A stretch of 64,000 nucleotides of DNA from Tetraselmis striata (GCA_006384855.1 VCJN01000224.1:124001-188000); one strand, 5' to 3'; shown: positions 23,501 to 35,477, counted from the first letter of the stretch. Made by a program: numbers and translations. Notes: generated by a model from the letters alone, not told the origin.

Positions 23501-26500
23501 CGAGGAGCTCAACGAGCTGCTTGCTCGCACGGAGGACGAGATCAAGGTTTTAGCGCGGCCGCGGCTTGGTTGCGGGAGGGGAGGGGCAGCGCCCGCGGGT
23601 CCGCCCGGGCCTGTGACTGCGGGGCAGCTGGGCGGCTGAGCAAGTGGTTTGTGCGCTGGGCAGGTGTTTGAGGAGATGGACGCGGCGTTGGTGGAGTCCG
23701 GCAGCCGGCTCGAGCTGCTGGGCGAGGACGGCATCCCGGACTGGGTGCGCGGGGAGGCGGAGGCGGAGGAGGCGGAGGAGGAGGAGGTGGAGGCGGAGGA
23801 GGAGGCCGAAGACGGCAGCCGGAGCCGCCGCCGCCGGCCGCGCAAGGACGTCGTGTACGACGAGACGCTGTCGGAGGAGCAGTTCTGCCGGCTGGTGGAC
23901 GCCGGCGCCTCGCATGTGGGTGCCGCCGGGGTCCCGAGCCCAGGGCGCTGTCATGCCTGGTGCCGGGGATCCTGTCTTGGGCCTGCGGTCAGCGCCGTCC
24001 GGCCGTTTGTGGGCGCCATGCTGGCTGGCTGGCTGGCTGGCTGGGGACACCTGCCTGCGAATGCCGTTCTTCGCAGCCCCTGAGTCGGGCCGCCTGGCTG
24101 CTGCATTCCCCGTGTCGGGCCGGGGCTGCAGGACGAGCTGGAGAGGATCCGGCGTGCCAAGAGGGACCGCAGCCGGCTGCGCGCGGAGGAGCGGGCGGCC
24201 AAGCGCGCCAAGCTGGAGGATGGCGGGCAGGCGGACAGGGGCGGCCGGCGAGGGGGATGGCTCCGAGGAGGAGGAGGAGGGCGCCGAGCTGCCGCCCGGG
24301 GAGTTCACGATAGGCAACGCGGAGGTGGCGCCCAAGCGCGGCCGCGGCCGGCCGAGAGGAGGAGGAGGAGGCCGGGGAGGCCGGGTGCGCCGCCGCCCCA
24401 GGCCCTCGCACAGCAGCAGGTTACCGTGTCCCGGCCGGCATGGGCCACCCTCCCGGCTGAGCTTGCGGGTGCCGTGTAATCGGCATCGCAGGGACGCGGG
24501 CGCGGGCGCGGGCGTGGGCGCGGGCGGCCACCCCTGGCTGCCTTGGAGAGCCTGGAGGCGGAGCAGCCGGAGGGGAGCGCAGAGGAGCCCCTGGCTGCCT
24601 TGGAGAGCCTGGAGGCGGAGCAGCCGGAGGGGAGCGCAGAGGAGCATGGCGGGGATGCGCCCGAGCCGGCGGCCATGACGTCGGACACCGAGCCCGGCGG
24701 CGGCGACCAGGGAGAGAAGAGGAAGCGGGAGGGGGCCGCGGCTGCGGGGGAGGCCGCGCCCGGTGAGGCGGCGACCCCACCGGCCAAGCGCGGGCGCCGG
24801 CACGCGAGCATGCGCTCGGTGGTGCTGAGCCCCACGGCCAGGCCGGTCCCGCCTGAGGCCGATGGCGCGGAGGGCGAGGGCGGCGGTGACGGCGAGCGCA
24901 GACTGACCCGGCGCAGGAGCCGGGGGCTCGCTGAGCGGCCGGGCGGCGAGGAGGCTGCCGCTGGGGCGGAGCACGAGGAGCCGGGCCAGGAGCAGGGCGC
25001 CGGAGGCCGGGCTACCCGGCGCACCAGGGGCCCGGCCACGCCTGGGCGAACCCTGCGCACACGCCATGCTGCCCGCGGCAACCAGGTGCGGGGCCTCGGG
25101 CTGCACCCCTCGGTGATCCCCACACCCACACACGGGTGCCGACGCGGTGACAAGAACAATCCAAATGAGAGCCTGCCACGAGGCCTGCCAGGGGTCCAAC
25201 GAGACTGAAACTATCGAGGAACGATTGCGAACGTTCTTCTGGGTCGCAAAAGCCCAATGCCAGGCTTTTAATAATAAGAGTTTGCATAGGCGCGCCAGCA
25301 CCTGTAGCGTGGTAACAAGGAGACTCGTGTATATTTAGCAACAGGACCGGAAAAGCGACCAGGAGATACTCCATATATGCTGTTGTGTATATATAGATGT
25401 ACGCATCTGTCCATCTCTGCATACATACATATGTAAATTTATATACATATATAATCCCCATTACGTAATTTATGTAATGTAATATATCTCTGTATATCCA
25501 TACATAGAAAATTGTGTATATAAGAACCGGAAAGCGACCAGGAGATACTCCATATATGCTGTTGTGCATTATATATGTATGTATGCATATGCATATGTAT
25601 ATGTATGTATATGTGTAGATGCATAGATACGTATGTAATTATATATATACATATATAATTCCAACCCACCCCCTTACGCAGGGACCGCCCGCTCAGGGCT
25701 TGCCGCCGTGAGCATGTGTGAGTCGTTGCTGATGAGTGGTGCGCCTGGCGCCGCGGCAGGTTCTTGAGTCGGATGGCGATGAGCGCGGCAACACTCGTGC
25801 GGGCTCCCGCGAGCCCAAATTGGATGCGGAGCCAGGGCCACCCCCCGAGCCTCCGGCACCGGAAGAGGCACCGTCGCCGCGGAAGGCCGGGCCGGCCGCG
25901 TCGCATGCCGACGCCAAGGAGGCGGACGCGGCCCCGGAGGGCGCCCTGCCGGCCACCACGAGCCGCGCGAGCACGAGGGCCACCCGGCGGAGCGCCCCGC
26001 CGTCCCGCGGCTCGGCAGCGTCCGGCGAGGCTCAGCCAGCGCCCCCGCTGCCTGCCTCCAGAGGCGAGGCGGCCGGTGCCGAGGCCGCGGCTGAGCAGGG
26101 CGAGGCGCCGTCCGAGACAACTGCGGCAGCGGCCTCCTCCCCGCTGCCGGGCGACATCCCTGCAGAAAGCGGCCGGGATCACGCCGGCGAGGTGCTCAAG
26201 GATGGCAAACCGCCATTGGCGGCCGACCCGCCGGCACCTGCCGACCCGAGCGCAGCTGGGCCAGAGGGGGCGGCTGCGCCCTCGCCGGCGGATGCACCAG
26301 AGCAGACCGCGAGCCCCATGCTCGCCGAGGCAGCAGCCCCCGGCGCCGCTGAGCCCGCCGATGCCCGCAAAGGCGGGGCGGACCCGCAGCCGCCGGCTGA
26401 GAAGGGGAGCGGTGCTCCACCCAGGGCCGGTGTGCCTTCGCCGCCGCACGCGGAGGCGGCGGGGGCCGTGGACGGAGACGCGCCGCTTCCGGCTCGCGAC

Positions 26501-27382
26501 GCGCTGGTGATGGCCAAGAACAAGGCGACCGCCCTGCTGCGCGCCAAGGCGGCCGCCTTGACAGCGGCGTCGCAGCTCACGACGCCCGGCAGGAAGGCAA
26601 CCGCCAACCGCAACCGCGAACCGGGCAGCATGCCCGCGCCCCTTTCCCCGGCCGGGCACGCGGGCCGAGTCAAGGGGTTGGCTGCGCGGGCAGAGGGCGA
26701 GACTCGCGCCGCCCGGGAGCCAAGCCCGCAGGCGGAGAAGCCCCCGGCGAGGCCGTCAGATGCGGGCCCAGCATCCCCGCAAGCACAAGCTGCGGCACCC
26801 AGGCCTGCTCCGACCCGGTCCCCGGCAGAGGGAGCCCGCGCGGGGGGCAGCCCGGCATCTCCCTGCGAGCCGCACCCGCCCGCGGCAAGGGCCATCCCAG
26901 CCGCCGGCAACGGACTTCCGGCGTCCGGACCAACCGCTGAGGGAGCTGCCAGCGGGCACGCGGGCCGTCCGGCGAGGGCGCCCGCGGCTGGCGGCTCTGC
27001 CGCGACCGCTGCGCCCCCGGCGGAGCCGCATGCCGGCGCAGCGGAGGACCCGGCCGCCGGGGACGTGCCGGCACCGGCCCCGGGCCATGACGCGGCCTTG
27101 CCGGACGCATCCGCTGTCGATGGGGGTGGCCAGGCTGGAGTGCCGCTGCCGCCAGCCGTGCCTGGGGATGCGCCTGCGGAGGAGGGCGCGCCGGCAGGGC
27201 AGGGCGCGCCGGCAGCGCCGCCCCCTCCCCCGGCGCAGGGTGGTGCGGACGCACGGGGCGAGGCCTTGCTGGCCCCCCCTGGCGCTCGGAGCGATGGGGA
27301 CAAAGACGGGGAGGAGTCGCCGCCGCAGGGGCCGCTGGCTGCGCTGGTCGACTACTCGGACTCGGGCGCATCGGATGCCTAG
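17566..27382 (+). CDS. SNF2-family chromatin-remodelling ATPase, Brahma/SMARCA type
   Basis: A multi-exon gene for a nuclear DNA translocase of roughly 2,000 residues, likely the catalytic subunit of a SWI/SNF complex. After a Gly/Pro-rich N terminus come a QLQ motif ([16 protein letters not shown], about 18310-18370) and an HSA region ([30 protein letters not shown]). The SNF2 core has [14 protein letters not shown] (ends 20448), [11 protein letters not shown] (from 20754), the DEGH box (near 21035), [35 protein letters not shown] and DRAHRIGQ. SnAC follows: [16 protein letters not shown] and [17 protein letters not shown]. The tail has AT-hook-like KRGRGRPRG and GRGRPP, a duplicated 19-residue unit and a ~540-residue Ala/Pro-rich exon (about 25760-27382). 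DEGH and SnAC favour the Brahma group. No bromodomain seen. Two introns (20449-20753 and 21617-21711) use GC donors. The join before QLQ is unresolved and the frame shifts near 24230-24250. The ATG at 17566 is the first in frame before the conserved region. Confidence 0.9.
18733..18759. repeat. C27 homopolymer in SNF2 intron
   Basis: Starts seven bases after the GTGAG donor at 18726. Further C tracts occur in introns of the same gene at 21620-21639 (three bases after a GC donor) and 21911-21924 (seven bases after a GT donor). Confidence 0.95.
22267..23240 (+). other. Long AT-rich intron of the SNF2 gene with palindromes and telomere-like block
   Basis: The donor follows GACTGG and the acceptor precedes AACCCG, restoring [19 protein letters not shown] in frame. 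The 974-base intron is the longest inside the catalytic core and much more AT-rich than its neighbours. It carries near-palindromes at 22409-22430 and 22475-22500 and a run of AAACCCTAAA-like and TTTAAACCCC units at about 23014-23063. An inserted, decayed mobile element would explain the composition, but no coding remnant is visible. Confidence 0.75.
24531..24644 (+). repeat. 57-bp exact tandem duplication in SNF2 C-terminal tail
   Basis: Two head-to-tail copies (24531-24587 and 24588-24644) encode [19 protein letters not shown] twice, in frame. Apparent identity suggests a recent duplication. Confidence 0.9.
25344..25640. repeat. Imperfect ~180-bp direct repeat with TATA-rich microsatellite in last SNF2 intron
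   Basis: The block ACCGG-AAAGCGACCAGGAGA through ATATGCTGTTGTG occurs at about 25344-25385 and again at 25526-25567, separated and followed by TATATA/CATATG simple sequence. It lies in the intron between the exon ending GNQ (about 25086) and the one starting [10 protein letters not shown] (about 25759). Confidence 0.8.
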
Positions 27383-27845
27383 CAGCCCCTGGACGAAGCG
27401 CTCATGCGCCGCGGCGACCCCGGTGTGCCCATGCCGGCACACCGTCACCGACGGGGCAGTGCCCTGCCCGCACTCTTAGCGCAGCCGCCCGCCTGCCATG
27501 GCGGGCGGGACATCTTTAAAAAGAAAACAAGCGACGCCGCCTGCGGTTTTACATGTGTTAACGCCGCCCCGGGATCCCGCGGCCCTGCCCCTGCGCTGAT
27601 GCGACTCACTGGCAGCTACCGCACAAGCACTCCCCGATGGCCCGATCCTCCTGCGCTGACGGGCGAGAAACAGCCAAGCAGCGCCATGATCCGCTGGTCG
27701 AATGCTCGGCGGCAGTGCGGTGCCGTGGCGCAACAGATGAGACCATGCCTTAAGAGATTAGATGGGGGTGCGGGGGCAACAGCGGAGTGGGCTGTTAGTT
27801 GCTAGGCTGCGGCTGCGGCTGCGGGGGGGCGGGGCGCCCGGGCAG

Positions 27846-30800
27846 CTAGGGATAGCCCCACGGGTCGGTTTCGATCGACAGGAACTGGCTCTCAAAGTGG
27901 TTGGCCATCTGCTGGCGCTGGCCCGGCGCCGCCGGGTTGCCGACGGCGTCAAAGTGCCACGAGGGCGGCTTCCGGCACTGGTGGATGTCGTACGCCACGC
28001 TGCGAGACACCAGCGGCAGCATGGCGGCGTCCAGGTCCGCCGCGAATTGGCTCGTCTCGGCGTGCTTCTTCAGCAACGCGATCTGCGCGTACGCGCGCTC
28101 CGTGGCCATGGCGTACTCGCCGTTCTCCATCGCGTCCTTGAAGTAGGGCATCATCACCGACTCGAGGTTGGAAAAGTCCAGATCCACATCCAGGCTGTAC
28201 TCGGCGCCGTAGATGTTGGGGTACGCTCTCAGCTTGTGCGCCCAGGGCTTGACCTGAGGGGGGGCGTGCGGGTCGGCCAGGGGAGTCGCGCATCAGCAAC
28301 CAACCCACAGGCCGACGTGTATGGCGACGGGCGGATCCAGGGCAGTGGCCAGGCCTGAGCGGGAGCGGGCTGGCAGGTTCTCAGCTCAGCTGCCGTAGAC
28401 GCCGTCTAAGGCTACATGCGCTGACTTGAGCCACACTCGGACCTCCCTGGCCTGGACTGACGGCTCTTCTGCGCGACCCCGGGGCTCAACTGGGACACCG
28501 GGTTGGGGGGGGGGGGGAGGGGGCGGGGGGGGGGGGGGGGGGGGGCGGGGGCAGGAGCGGACCACCAGGCAGCCGGTGAGCATGGCCTCGTAGTCCTTGC
28601 CGGAGAACTCGCCCAGGCCGTACGGGCTGATGAACACCTTGGTGTCTGCGGGCCAGGGGCAGCAGCAGCCGGCCGTGAGCAGGCAGCCCGGCGCCACCAT
28701 GTCAGGCACCTGGCGGAGGCCTGGCAGCAGTCGCGCTATAGATAGGCCCCTGCACATGCTGCACCACATGCTGCTATTGCCCCTCCCCCCCACTTCCTCG
28801 TTATCTTTCCGCAAAGCGTCGTCGCCCTCCGTGCCTGCTGACGCCGGCTTGGCGCACTCACCGCGCATGATGGACACAAACTGCTCATAGGTCACGGTGG
28901 TGTCCTGCGTGAAGACGCTGAGGTTGGGGTACTTGGCCTTCAGGCGCTGGATGGCGTGAATGGCGTCCTTCCTGCGCAGCCCAGGAGCAACTGCGCTCAC
29001 CCCCCCCCCCCCCCCCCCCTCTTTATCTCTCTCATGCGCAGCGGTTCCACCACGACATGCTCGTACCGGTGGTCGTTCACGCCGCCGCCCTGGCGCGAGC
29101 CGGCCTTGGTGATGGTGCCGATGAAGGTTATGTCGTACTTCCTGTTGCCGCGCATCAGCCGCAAAGGTGAGCTGTCGCGCAGAGGGGCGGGGGGGGGGGG
29201 GGGGGGGGGGGGGACACGTCCTGGGCGGGCGCCTCACCTCTGCCCAAAGGGCTTCACCCACTGCTCCACTGGCAGGTGGAAGGCGGGCTGCAGCAGAGTG
29301 AACCTGGCGGTGGGACGGTGGGGGCGATCCCCGGCGGGGAAGGGGGCCGATGAGCAGACAGCTCGTGCCGGTGGTCCAGCAGGAGAAGGATGGGAGTGGG
29401 GGGAGGAGGAGGCGCACCCACGGCGGCCGCCGCAGTCCAAGGGGTATCTCCACCGGTAGATCTGGGGGATCATCACATCAATCTGCGTGGCCCCACATGG
29501 CGGGCAGGCAGCCGGGCGCGTGTCAGTCTGCCCGTGTTGTCAGGCACGGCGGGCCGGGTGGCCTGACTGCCGGCCTGACTGCCGGCCTGGCCGGCGCCGG
29601 CGGACGAGGCTGGGCGGTACCTTTGACAGGGCGGAGGCGGTGAACTTGGGGGCGCGGAAGATGTAATTGGTGTCGCTCTCCTGCACGTCGGTGAGCCAGG
29701 AAAAGTGGCGACGCGACTCCACCAGCGGGCCGTTGTTCTCGGCCAGGGGCAGGATGGTGGTGTGCTGCCAGATGGCCAGCACGCGCGGGTCGTCTGCGCG
29801 GCGATGATGATCAGCGATGATCAGAGATGGCCCCATCGGGGGGGGTGGGGTTTGGTCGGGCGGCCGTGCGCTCCCTTCCTCTAGCAACAGCACGAACGCC
29901 GCAAGATTGGAAGGCCGGGGTAGACAGGCGGGAAAGGGTGGCGCACCGAGGTCGCAGCCGGTGGCAGTGGTGACGGTGCCTGCGTCATTGCTGTTGATCA
30001 CGATGTAACGCTTCTCCGGGAAGCGCTGCACGAGGATCCTGGGGACGCGGCCGAGGGGTAAGGGGCCGTGACAGAGAGCCAGAGCTGCCGGGTCGCTGGC
30101 AGTGCCTGGAAGGCAGTGGCAGAAGCCAGGCAGTCATGCGGACAGGAGCGGACCTGAAGTGGTACAGGTTGCAGATGATGATGTTGGACTTCTTCAGCTT
30201 AGTCCAAGACTGTTTGGGTCGGGAGGAAGGGGGGGGGGGGGGGGGTGAGCCATGCGCCTGGAGGTTTGTCTGCCAGTACCTCTGCAGATGTGAATGCTTG
30301 TTGGGGGCTCGGGGGCGGGGGAAGGGGGGCTCTGCGCGGTTATGGCTGGGCACCAAAGAGTAACTGCACTCACCCGAGTGGAGTTGAAGGACGTGACACC
30401 AAAGTCGGTCCACCCCAGTTCGGGCATCAGCGGGGCCACTCGCCGGAACATGGCGGTGTACCTGTATGGGCGTGGTGGCGGGTGAGCCATGCGGCTGCTC
30501 GCCGTCCACGGGCAGCGTCGATGGCAGGCCGCGCACGGTGGGGGGCGGGGGGGGGGGGGGGGGGGGCACGCACGCCGACTTGTACACGCCGCGGTGCCCC
30601 TCCGCACGCCTGTCCTGGTAGGGCAGCTTCCCCGAGAAGCACTTCTTTGGGTCGCCAAACGAGGTTGTGGGGTTGTTGCAGTATGTCTCCAGCTCCTCGT
30701 CATACAGAGCAGGGCAGTAGCTGTACGGGGCGGGCGAAGGGTTAACGCACGGAAGCTGGGGCAAGCTCGGCGGAATCGCACGACGCTGTGACTACAGTAA

Positions 30801-31093
30801 CCGCGGTGGGCGACCGCCTGACGCGCGCCGGAAAGGAGCCACCACTTTCGCAGCCGCGGGATAGCCGCGCACCTCTCCATGATGACGATCACGCGTTGCG
30901 TTCGCGGATCCTCCGGCACTGCCACCGCCTCGCAAGGGCGACCGTGGCAGTTGGGGACGTACTCGCCGGGCGCGACTGTGAGCGCCTCTTCACTGTTGAA
31001 GACGTTCGTTCGGGCGCCCCAAAAGAAGGCATCTCCCCCAGGCAGCACCGCCGCCAGAACCCCCGCCAGGACTGCTGAGTGCAGCAGTCCCAT
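27846..31093 (-). CDS. Secretory-pathway glycosyltransferase-like protein (exostosin/CgeB-like GT-B domain)
   Basis: Minus-strand gene of about 11-13 exons from the ATG at 31093 to the stop at 27846. Residues 1-22 (MGLLHSAVLAGVLAAVLPGG) look like a signal peptide or anchor. Exon 1 ends at 30873; exon 2 is 30720-30574. The C-terminal half resembles a GT-B nucleotide-sugar-binding domain: YDITFIGTITKAG, AIHAIQRLKAKYPNLSVF, KVFISPYGLGEFSGKDYEAM, then LTGCLV joined across an intron to VKPWAHKLRAYPNIY. The GEFSxKDYEAMLTGC segment followed by VKP and YPN is the pattern of CgeB/exostosin-type glycosyltransferases. Donor, acceptor and subcellular site are not determined; a Golgi or ER lumen role is inferred from the N terminus. 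Five C/G homopolymers lie in or beside its introns. The donor after VVVEPLR near 29035 is unclear because a C20 tract (29000-29019) adjoins it. It is convergent with the SNF2 gene, 463 bases apart. Confidence 0.65.
28504..28555. repeat. Long interrupted poly-G tract in glycosyltransferase-like intron
   Basis: More than 40 G with single A and C interruptions, beginning shortly after the donor that follows LTGCLV on the minus strand. Other tracts in this gene are at 29000-29019, 29189-29213, 30229-30245 and 30547-30566. Confidence 0.9.
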
Positions 31094-31539
31094 GGCGTGC
31101 TCCCCTCCACGCCGTCTGCCCGCCTACCTTATCGTGGAGGCCTGACCGCGTTCGCGGTAGTGGGTGGTTTGATCCCCTCGCCGCGCGACGCGTGAGTCCC
31201 CGTTGTACCGGGCACCCGTACGTTGACCGACAGAATACGGCGGCGCGCTTACTGCCGGCCGGGACGTCCACTTGGGACAGTCCGCCTTGGACTGCAGCTC
31301 CCTATAAGACTTAGAAGTAGGGGCAGCGACTCGACGCTCTGTAGGCTTCAGACTGCAGCATTCGCATCGGACGGGGAGGCGGAGCAACAGGACAATACTC
31401 AGGTCGCCGCGCCGACCGCTGCGAGGGCAGCAAGGGCAGGCCACGGAGGGGCTGGCCTCGCGCGACAGCAGCAGGCTGCGCTGCTGCTGCTTTTTGTTCG
31501 TTTTTTTACCCCCGGAATATGGACAGGCCAGGGATGACT
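31094..31539. other. Upstream region of glycosyltransferase-like gene
   Basis: No further gene seen. It should hold the minus-strand promoter and 5' UTR. A CAGCAGCAGG/CTGCTGCTGC short repeat lies at 31466-31491. Confidence 0.5.
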
Positions 31540-31610
31540 GGCAAGAATGAAACCCTTCCAGCAGCATCTCTACGACGGCCGTTTAGGCAGCAATCCAGGT
31601 ATGATCTAAA
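31540..31610 (-). mobile_element. LINE 3'-tail fragment (copy 6)
   Basis: Matches the family tail in inverted orientation: TGGCAAGAATGAAACCC, ACGACGGCCGTTTA and CAATCCAG correspond to the tail at 35565-35620. Only about 70 bases remain. Confidence 0.6.
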
Positions 31611-34215
31611 TTAGTTTTATGGGGTTTCGTCCTTTCCTTACCGCTTTTCCGGCTACATGTGCTGCTAAGTGGTACGGGTTACGAGTTCCCCCGTCGTTGC
31701 GCCCGTTCGTGTGAGGCACGATTAGCCATTTTCAAAAGCAGCCGCAATACCTGAGCCTGCCATCTTCCAGTGTCGCTGTGTTACACACAGCGGTCAGCTG
31801 TCCCGTAACATGTTGCGGGCAAGGTCACAAGTTGTTTCAAGACCACACCCAGCTCACCATCCATGTGTGTAATTGTCATCCGTACGCCCGCGCGTCGCCA
31901 TTTCAGATGGAGAAGACCCCGTGGCCAAGCCGACGCTCGAATCGCTACTTCAAGCAGACATGCATGCCTAGTCTACATTGCTGTTAGAGCTCACATCGTC
32001 GTTGGCCCGATTGACGGCTCATGGACATGGTGTCGATGGAGACGGAGCACGTGGCTCTGGATACATGCATCGGCGCGTCGCGCGCGGGACAGCCGACGAC
32101 ATGCAGCGGGGGAGCAGGAGTGCTCCCCGATTTGTTGTAGAGCCGTCCAGAGCGACCGTGTCGGAGCAACATCCGCGAGTGACGAGGACCACTACCTCAC
32201 GGTGCCTGACTGAGCTACCAAGTTGATTACGAGGACGTTCGACCGGTCAACTGAGTGCATGGGTTTTTCCTTCCGCGTACTGACTTGACGAACGACTACC
32301 TCAAGCAAGATTACCGGCGTTTGACGGCCAGGGAGGAGTACATGTGGATGACTGTGTTTGGGGGCGCACACAACCTCTCTCTTCGTGGTTCTCGACGAGC
32401 TGTTGCCCTACGTCCTAGCTGCTAATCAAGACTTCACCCCTTGCCTTGCGCATGCCCGGAACCACGCCGACACCATCGACAAGGCGTTTCGTTTTCGACT
32501 GGCTTTCTTGCGAAGGCTCAACTAGATCAAGCGTGTGCACGGTGACCATCAAGGGGTGTTGAACATGTTGCGGGCTCAGGTTCTCAGCCCGCGGCATAGC
32601 ATTTGGGCTCTACAGCTTTTGGCGACATGATGCGCGACTACGAGCGCCGAGTCTTCGAGACGACAGTAGTCGCATGTAGTGCCGAGGCCACTGCCACTAC
32701 TCGTGTGCCGTCGACACTCGCAGGTCGCGGGCGTGGAAGTGGTGGCGGTGGCGGGCGTGGGCGTGGTCGCAAAGGTGAGCACGAGTGATGGCGTGGGGCG
32801 CCTTCCGTCAAGGCCGCCAACGCTTTATGAGGTCACCTTTCGGTGACCGCCGCACGGCGAACCTTGGCAGCTCAATCAACGATGGGACGAGCTCCCCGTG
32901 TCCGGACCGGACCCTCTGCCCTACAGACTAATTCATCTTTAGATCTTCCTCGGTGCGGCGCTTCTTGCAGCCACAGCCGAGTTCGGGGACAACAATTGTC
33001 GATGTCACAGCCGGAACCGAGACAACCGCGGTGCGTGAGTAGGGGTGCAACCCGGGTGAGTGACATAACAATGCGATCAACATTAAAAAGAATGCCTCGT
33101 GCGGTCCTTCCACGCTAGACGGATTAAAGGGATGTGCCCCTCACACCTTCCCAACAACAAACTAGTGGATGGGGCCGGGGGTCGGTCCGGGCCATGGTGC
33201 TATAAGAAAAGCTTTGCTCACGAGGAATCATCATGCTGGCTGCGAGGGAGGGTTTCTTTTAGGGACATGGCATGCAAAGGGCTGCACGCTCTGAACCTTA
33301 ATTAGTATACCGTATGCGGATTCGGGCCGCCGGGCCGTAAGACTGCCGGCCTGCTTAACATGAAAAGACTAAGCGAGAACAAAGTTGTAAGAATTTTCAA
33401 ATTTCAAAATATATTTACATGCGCATGCATGTTTGTATTTAATTATGTACACATATATAAAACATACATACATATAAACATGTATAAATGTCCGGGATCG
33501 TAAACTTCGCCAAGTTTCAATTATTGTGATACATATTATTATATTGTGACGACTGTTCCGTGAACTCTGCCGAAGTCCGCGCGCCGAACGCGCAGCCTAC
33601 GGGCGGCAGGCATACTCTGAACTCCGCGGGCAGTACAATGTTGGGAGGCTGATAGGATGATATTCGGGAGTTGGCTAGGGTTTATTTCTCAGTTTCGAAT
33701 TTACAGGGTTTCATATTTATAACTTGTAATATTCAATTTAGGGGGTTGTTGCTCATTTTGGTCTTTGTCACTTTTTGAGTTCAGCCCTACATTTCCATGT
33801 CAACAATAGGTAAGGTAGGGTTGGTAGTCTTATAGGTTTTCTTGGAATAAAATGGCATCGGCCAAATTGTTCGTCTTTATGAGATGCATAAGACTGTTTA
33901 AGTGGGAAGCCCCTTGGTCGAAAAAACTCAAACGAGCAATTTCGTGCCCTTGCATAGGGAAGAGGGTTAGAGGGAAGACTTGCCCTAAAGTACTACACCA
34001 CCCCAAGACAATGTGTGGACGGTTTATGTTGATAGTTTCAAAAAACAGTCAACATGCACGAGTCGCACCGAATTTTGATGAAACTGCTGCGATATAGACG
34101 ATAAACTTCAAGTCGTCGGATTAGCTTCCCAACCTCGTAGTCACCGAGGTTCTTTAGGGCTGGTGATCCTAAAGACCGTGTGGGCGTGAACATAATCCAG
34201 TATCAATCGAGCTCC
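31611..34215. other. Degenerate region with one unrecognised ORF remnant
   Basis: A plus-strand frame near 32400-32520 reads LPYVLAANQDFTPCL and AFRFRLAFLRRLN. After a frame change, about 32600-32788 ends in a Gly/Arg-rich tail ([18 protein letters not shown]). This could be a decayed gag-like or RNA-binding protein, but no diagnostic motif is left and I assign no function. From 33300 to 34200 the sequence is AT-rich with no gene. Confidence 0.4.
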
Positions 34216-34236
34216 GGGGGGGGGGGGGGGGGGGGG
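34216..34236. repeat. G21 homopolymer, intergenic
   Basis: Uninterrupted G run in AT-rich intergenic DNA. Confidence 0.95.
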
Positions 34237-34571
34237 CTAATAGTCGATTAAAACTCGAACACAAAATATACCACGTCATATCCACATGATCGTCGTCACA
34301 AGCACGACCCGTAGTATGTTACGTTGTTCCGCTGACTACAGTATAACGGAATTCGCGACACACGGTAATATTGATGGATATGATATTATTATAGGTGACC
34401 CACCCACCCACCGCTTGGGCGGACCCGACGACCGTCCTCGGGCCTCGGAATCGCGGGCCCTTCCTCCGCCTCCACCCCCGGCTGGGGATGGGGGCGGGGA
34501 TCGTGCACGGGTGGCGCCTTGGTAGCCTTGGCCCCGCCCGTGCTGCCACTGCCGCGGAGGAGCAGTGTGAG

Positions 34572-35200
34572 CTGGACACCAGCGTCTCACGTCGTTGTTG
34601 GTCCGGTCAACTCCCCGTTCGCTGTTCTTTGAGCACCCTCTCCCTTCCTGTCATGTCGGCGCCTCCACATCACATTCGGCCTAGTGCCGCTATTGGAGTG
34701 GCCCGGGATGTTGTGCTGGGAAGGGAGTTCTACGTTTGGCGGAAGGGGACGCGGCCGAGCTGGCGGCGGATCTGGCGCTGGGCGGAACAACGCGGGCTGG
34801 ACACCGGCGTCTTACGTCGTTGCTGGTCCGGTCAACTCCCCGTTCGCTGTTCTTTGAGCACCCTCTCCCTTCCTGTCCTGTCGGCGCCTCCACATCACAT
34901 TCGGCCTAGTGCCGCTATTGGAGTGGCCCGGGATGTTGTGCTGTGGAAGGCGTTCTACGTTTGGCGGAAGGGGACGCGACCGAGCTGGCGGCGGATTTGG
35001 CGCTGGGTCTGTTGCACGCCCGTGGCGCCCCGTTCTGGGTTGGACCCCCCCACTTCCGCTCCTTGCTGCGAGACCTCTACTTCGAAGCCCCTTTCCTGTC
35101 GGCGCCTTCACATCACATTCGGCCTAGTGCCGCTACTGGAGTGGCCCGGCATTGTGTGCTGGGGAGAGCGTCCCTACTGCGTGGAGCGGCGGCTGGCTGG
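34572..35200 (+). repeat. 225-bp tandem repeat, two full units plus a diverged partial third
   Basis: Unit 1 starts CTGGACACCAGCGTCTCACG at 34572 and unit 2 starts with the same word at 34797, a period of 225 bases. A partial third unit around 35090-35175 keeps GGCGCCTTCACATCACATTC and TAGTGCCGCTACTGGAGTGG. Units are open in several frames on both strands because 225 is divisible by three. No family is recognised, so the open frames are probably a by-product of the repeat. Confidence 0.85.
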
Positions 35201-35477
35201 TGGCGATGCCTGATCGGTGGCTGTCATGGCGGTTCCCGCCTTGTGTGGCCCGTAGCTGGATTTTCTTCTGGATTTCTGCATGGATTTCTTGAATTTTGCA
35301 GCTAGCACATGTAATCATATTATTATAGGTCTTCTGATACTCGTTTTGCTCACGGTGACCAGACATCGCTAAATATTGCGCGGTACTGTAGTCGCCGCGA
35401 GCAAGCCCGGGGAACCGCTGTGGTACCATTGGTACTTGTACGAGTACAAGGTAATCCTTAGTGCCGACAATGGGGGT

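Noticed and set aside
23550..25301. 583-residue minus-strand open frame opposite the SNF2 C-terminal exons
   Set aside because: Its composition mirrors the GC-rich sense exons, and the plus strand encodes clear SnAC and AT-hook motifs.
26179..27371. Long minus-strand open frames opposite the last SNF2 exon
   Set aside because: They are antisense shadows of a very GC-rich Ala/Pro exon; the plus-strand frame continues the SNF2 protein in phase.
34395..35213. 272-residue plus-strand open frame
   Set aside because: It spans the 225-bp tandem repeat whose period is divisible by three; open frames also occur on the other strand, so openness comes from the repeat.
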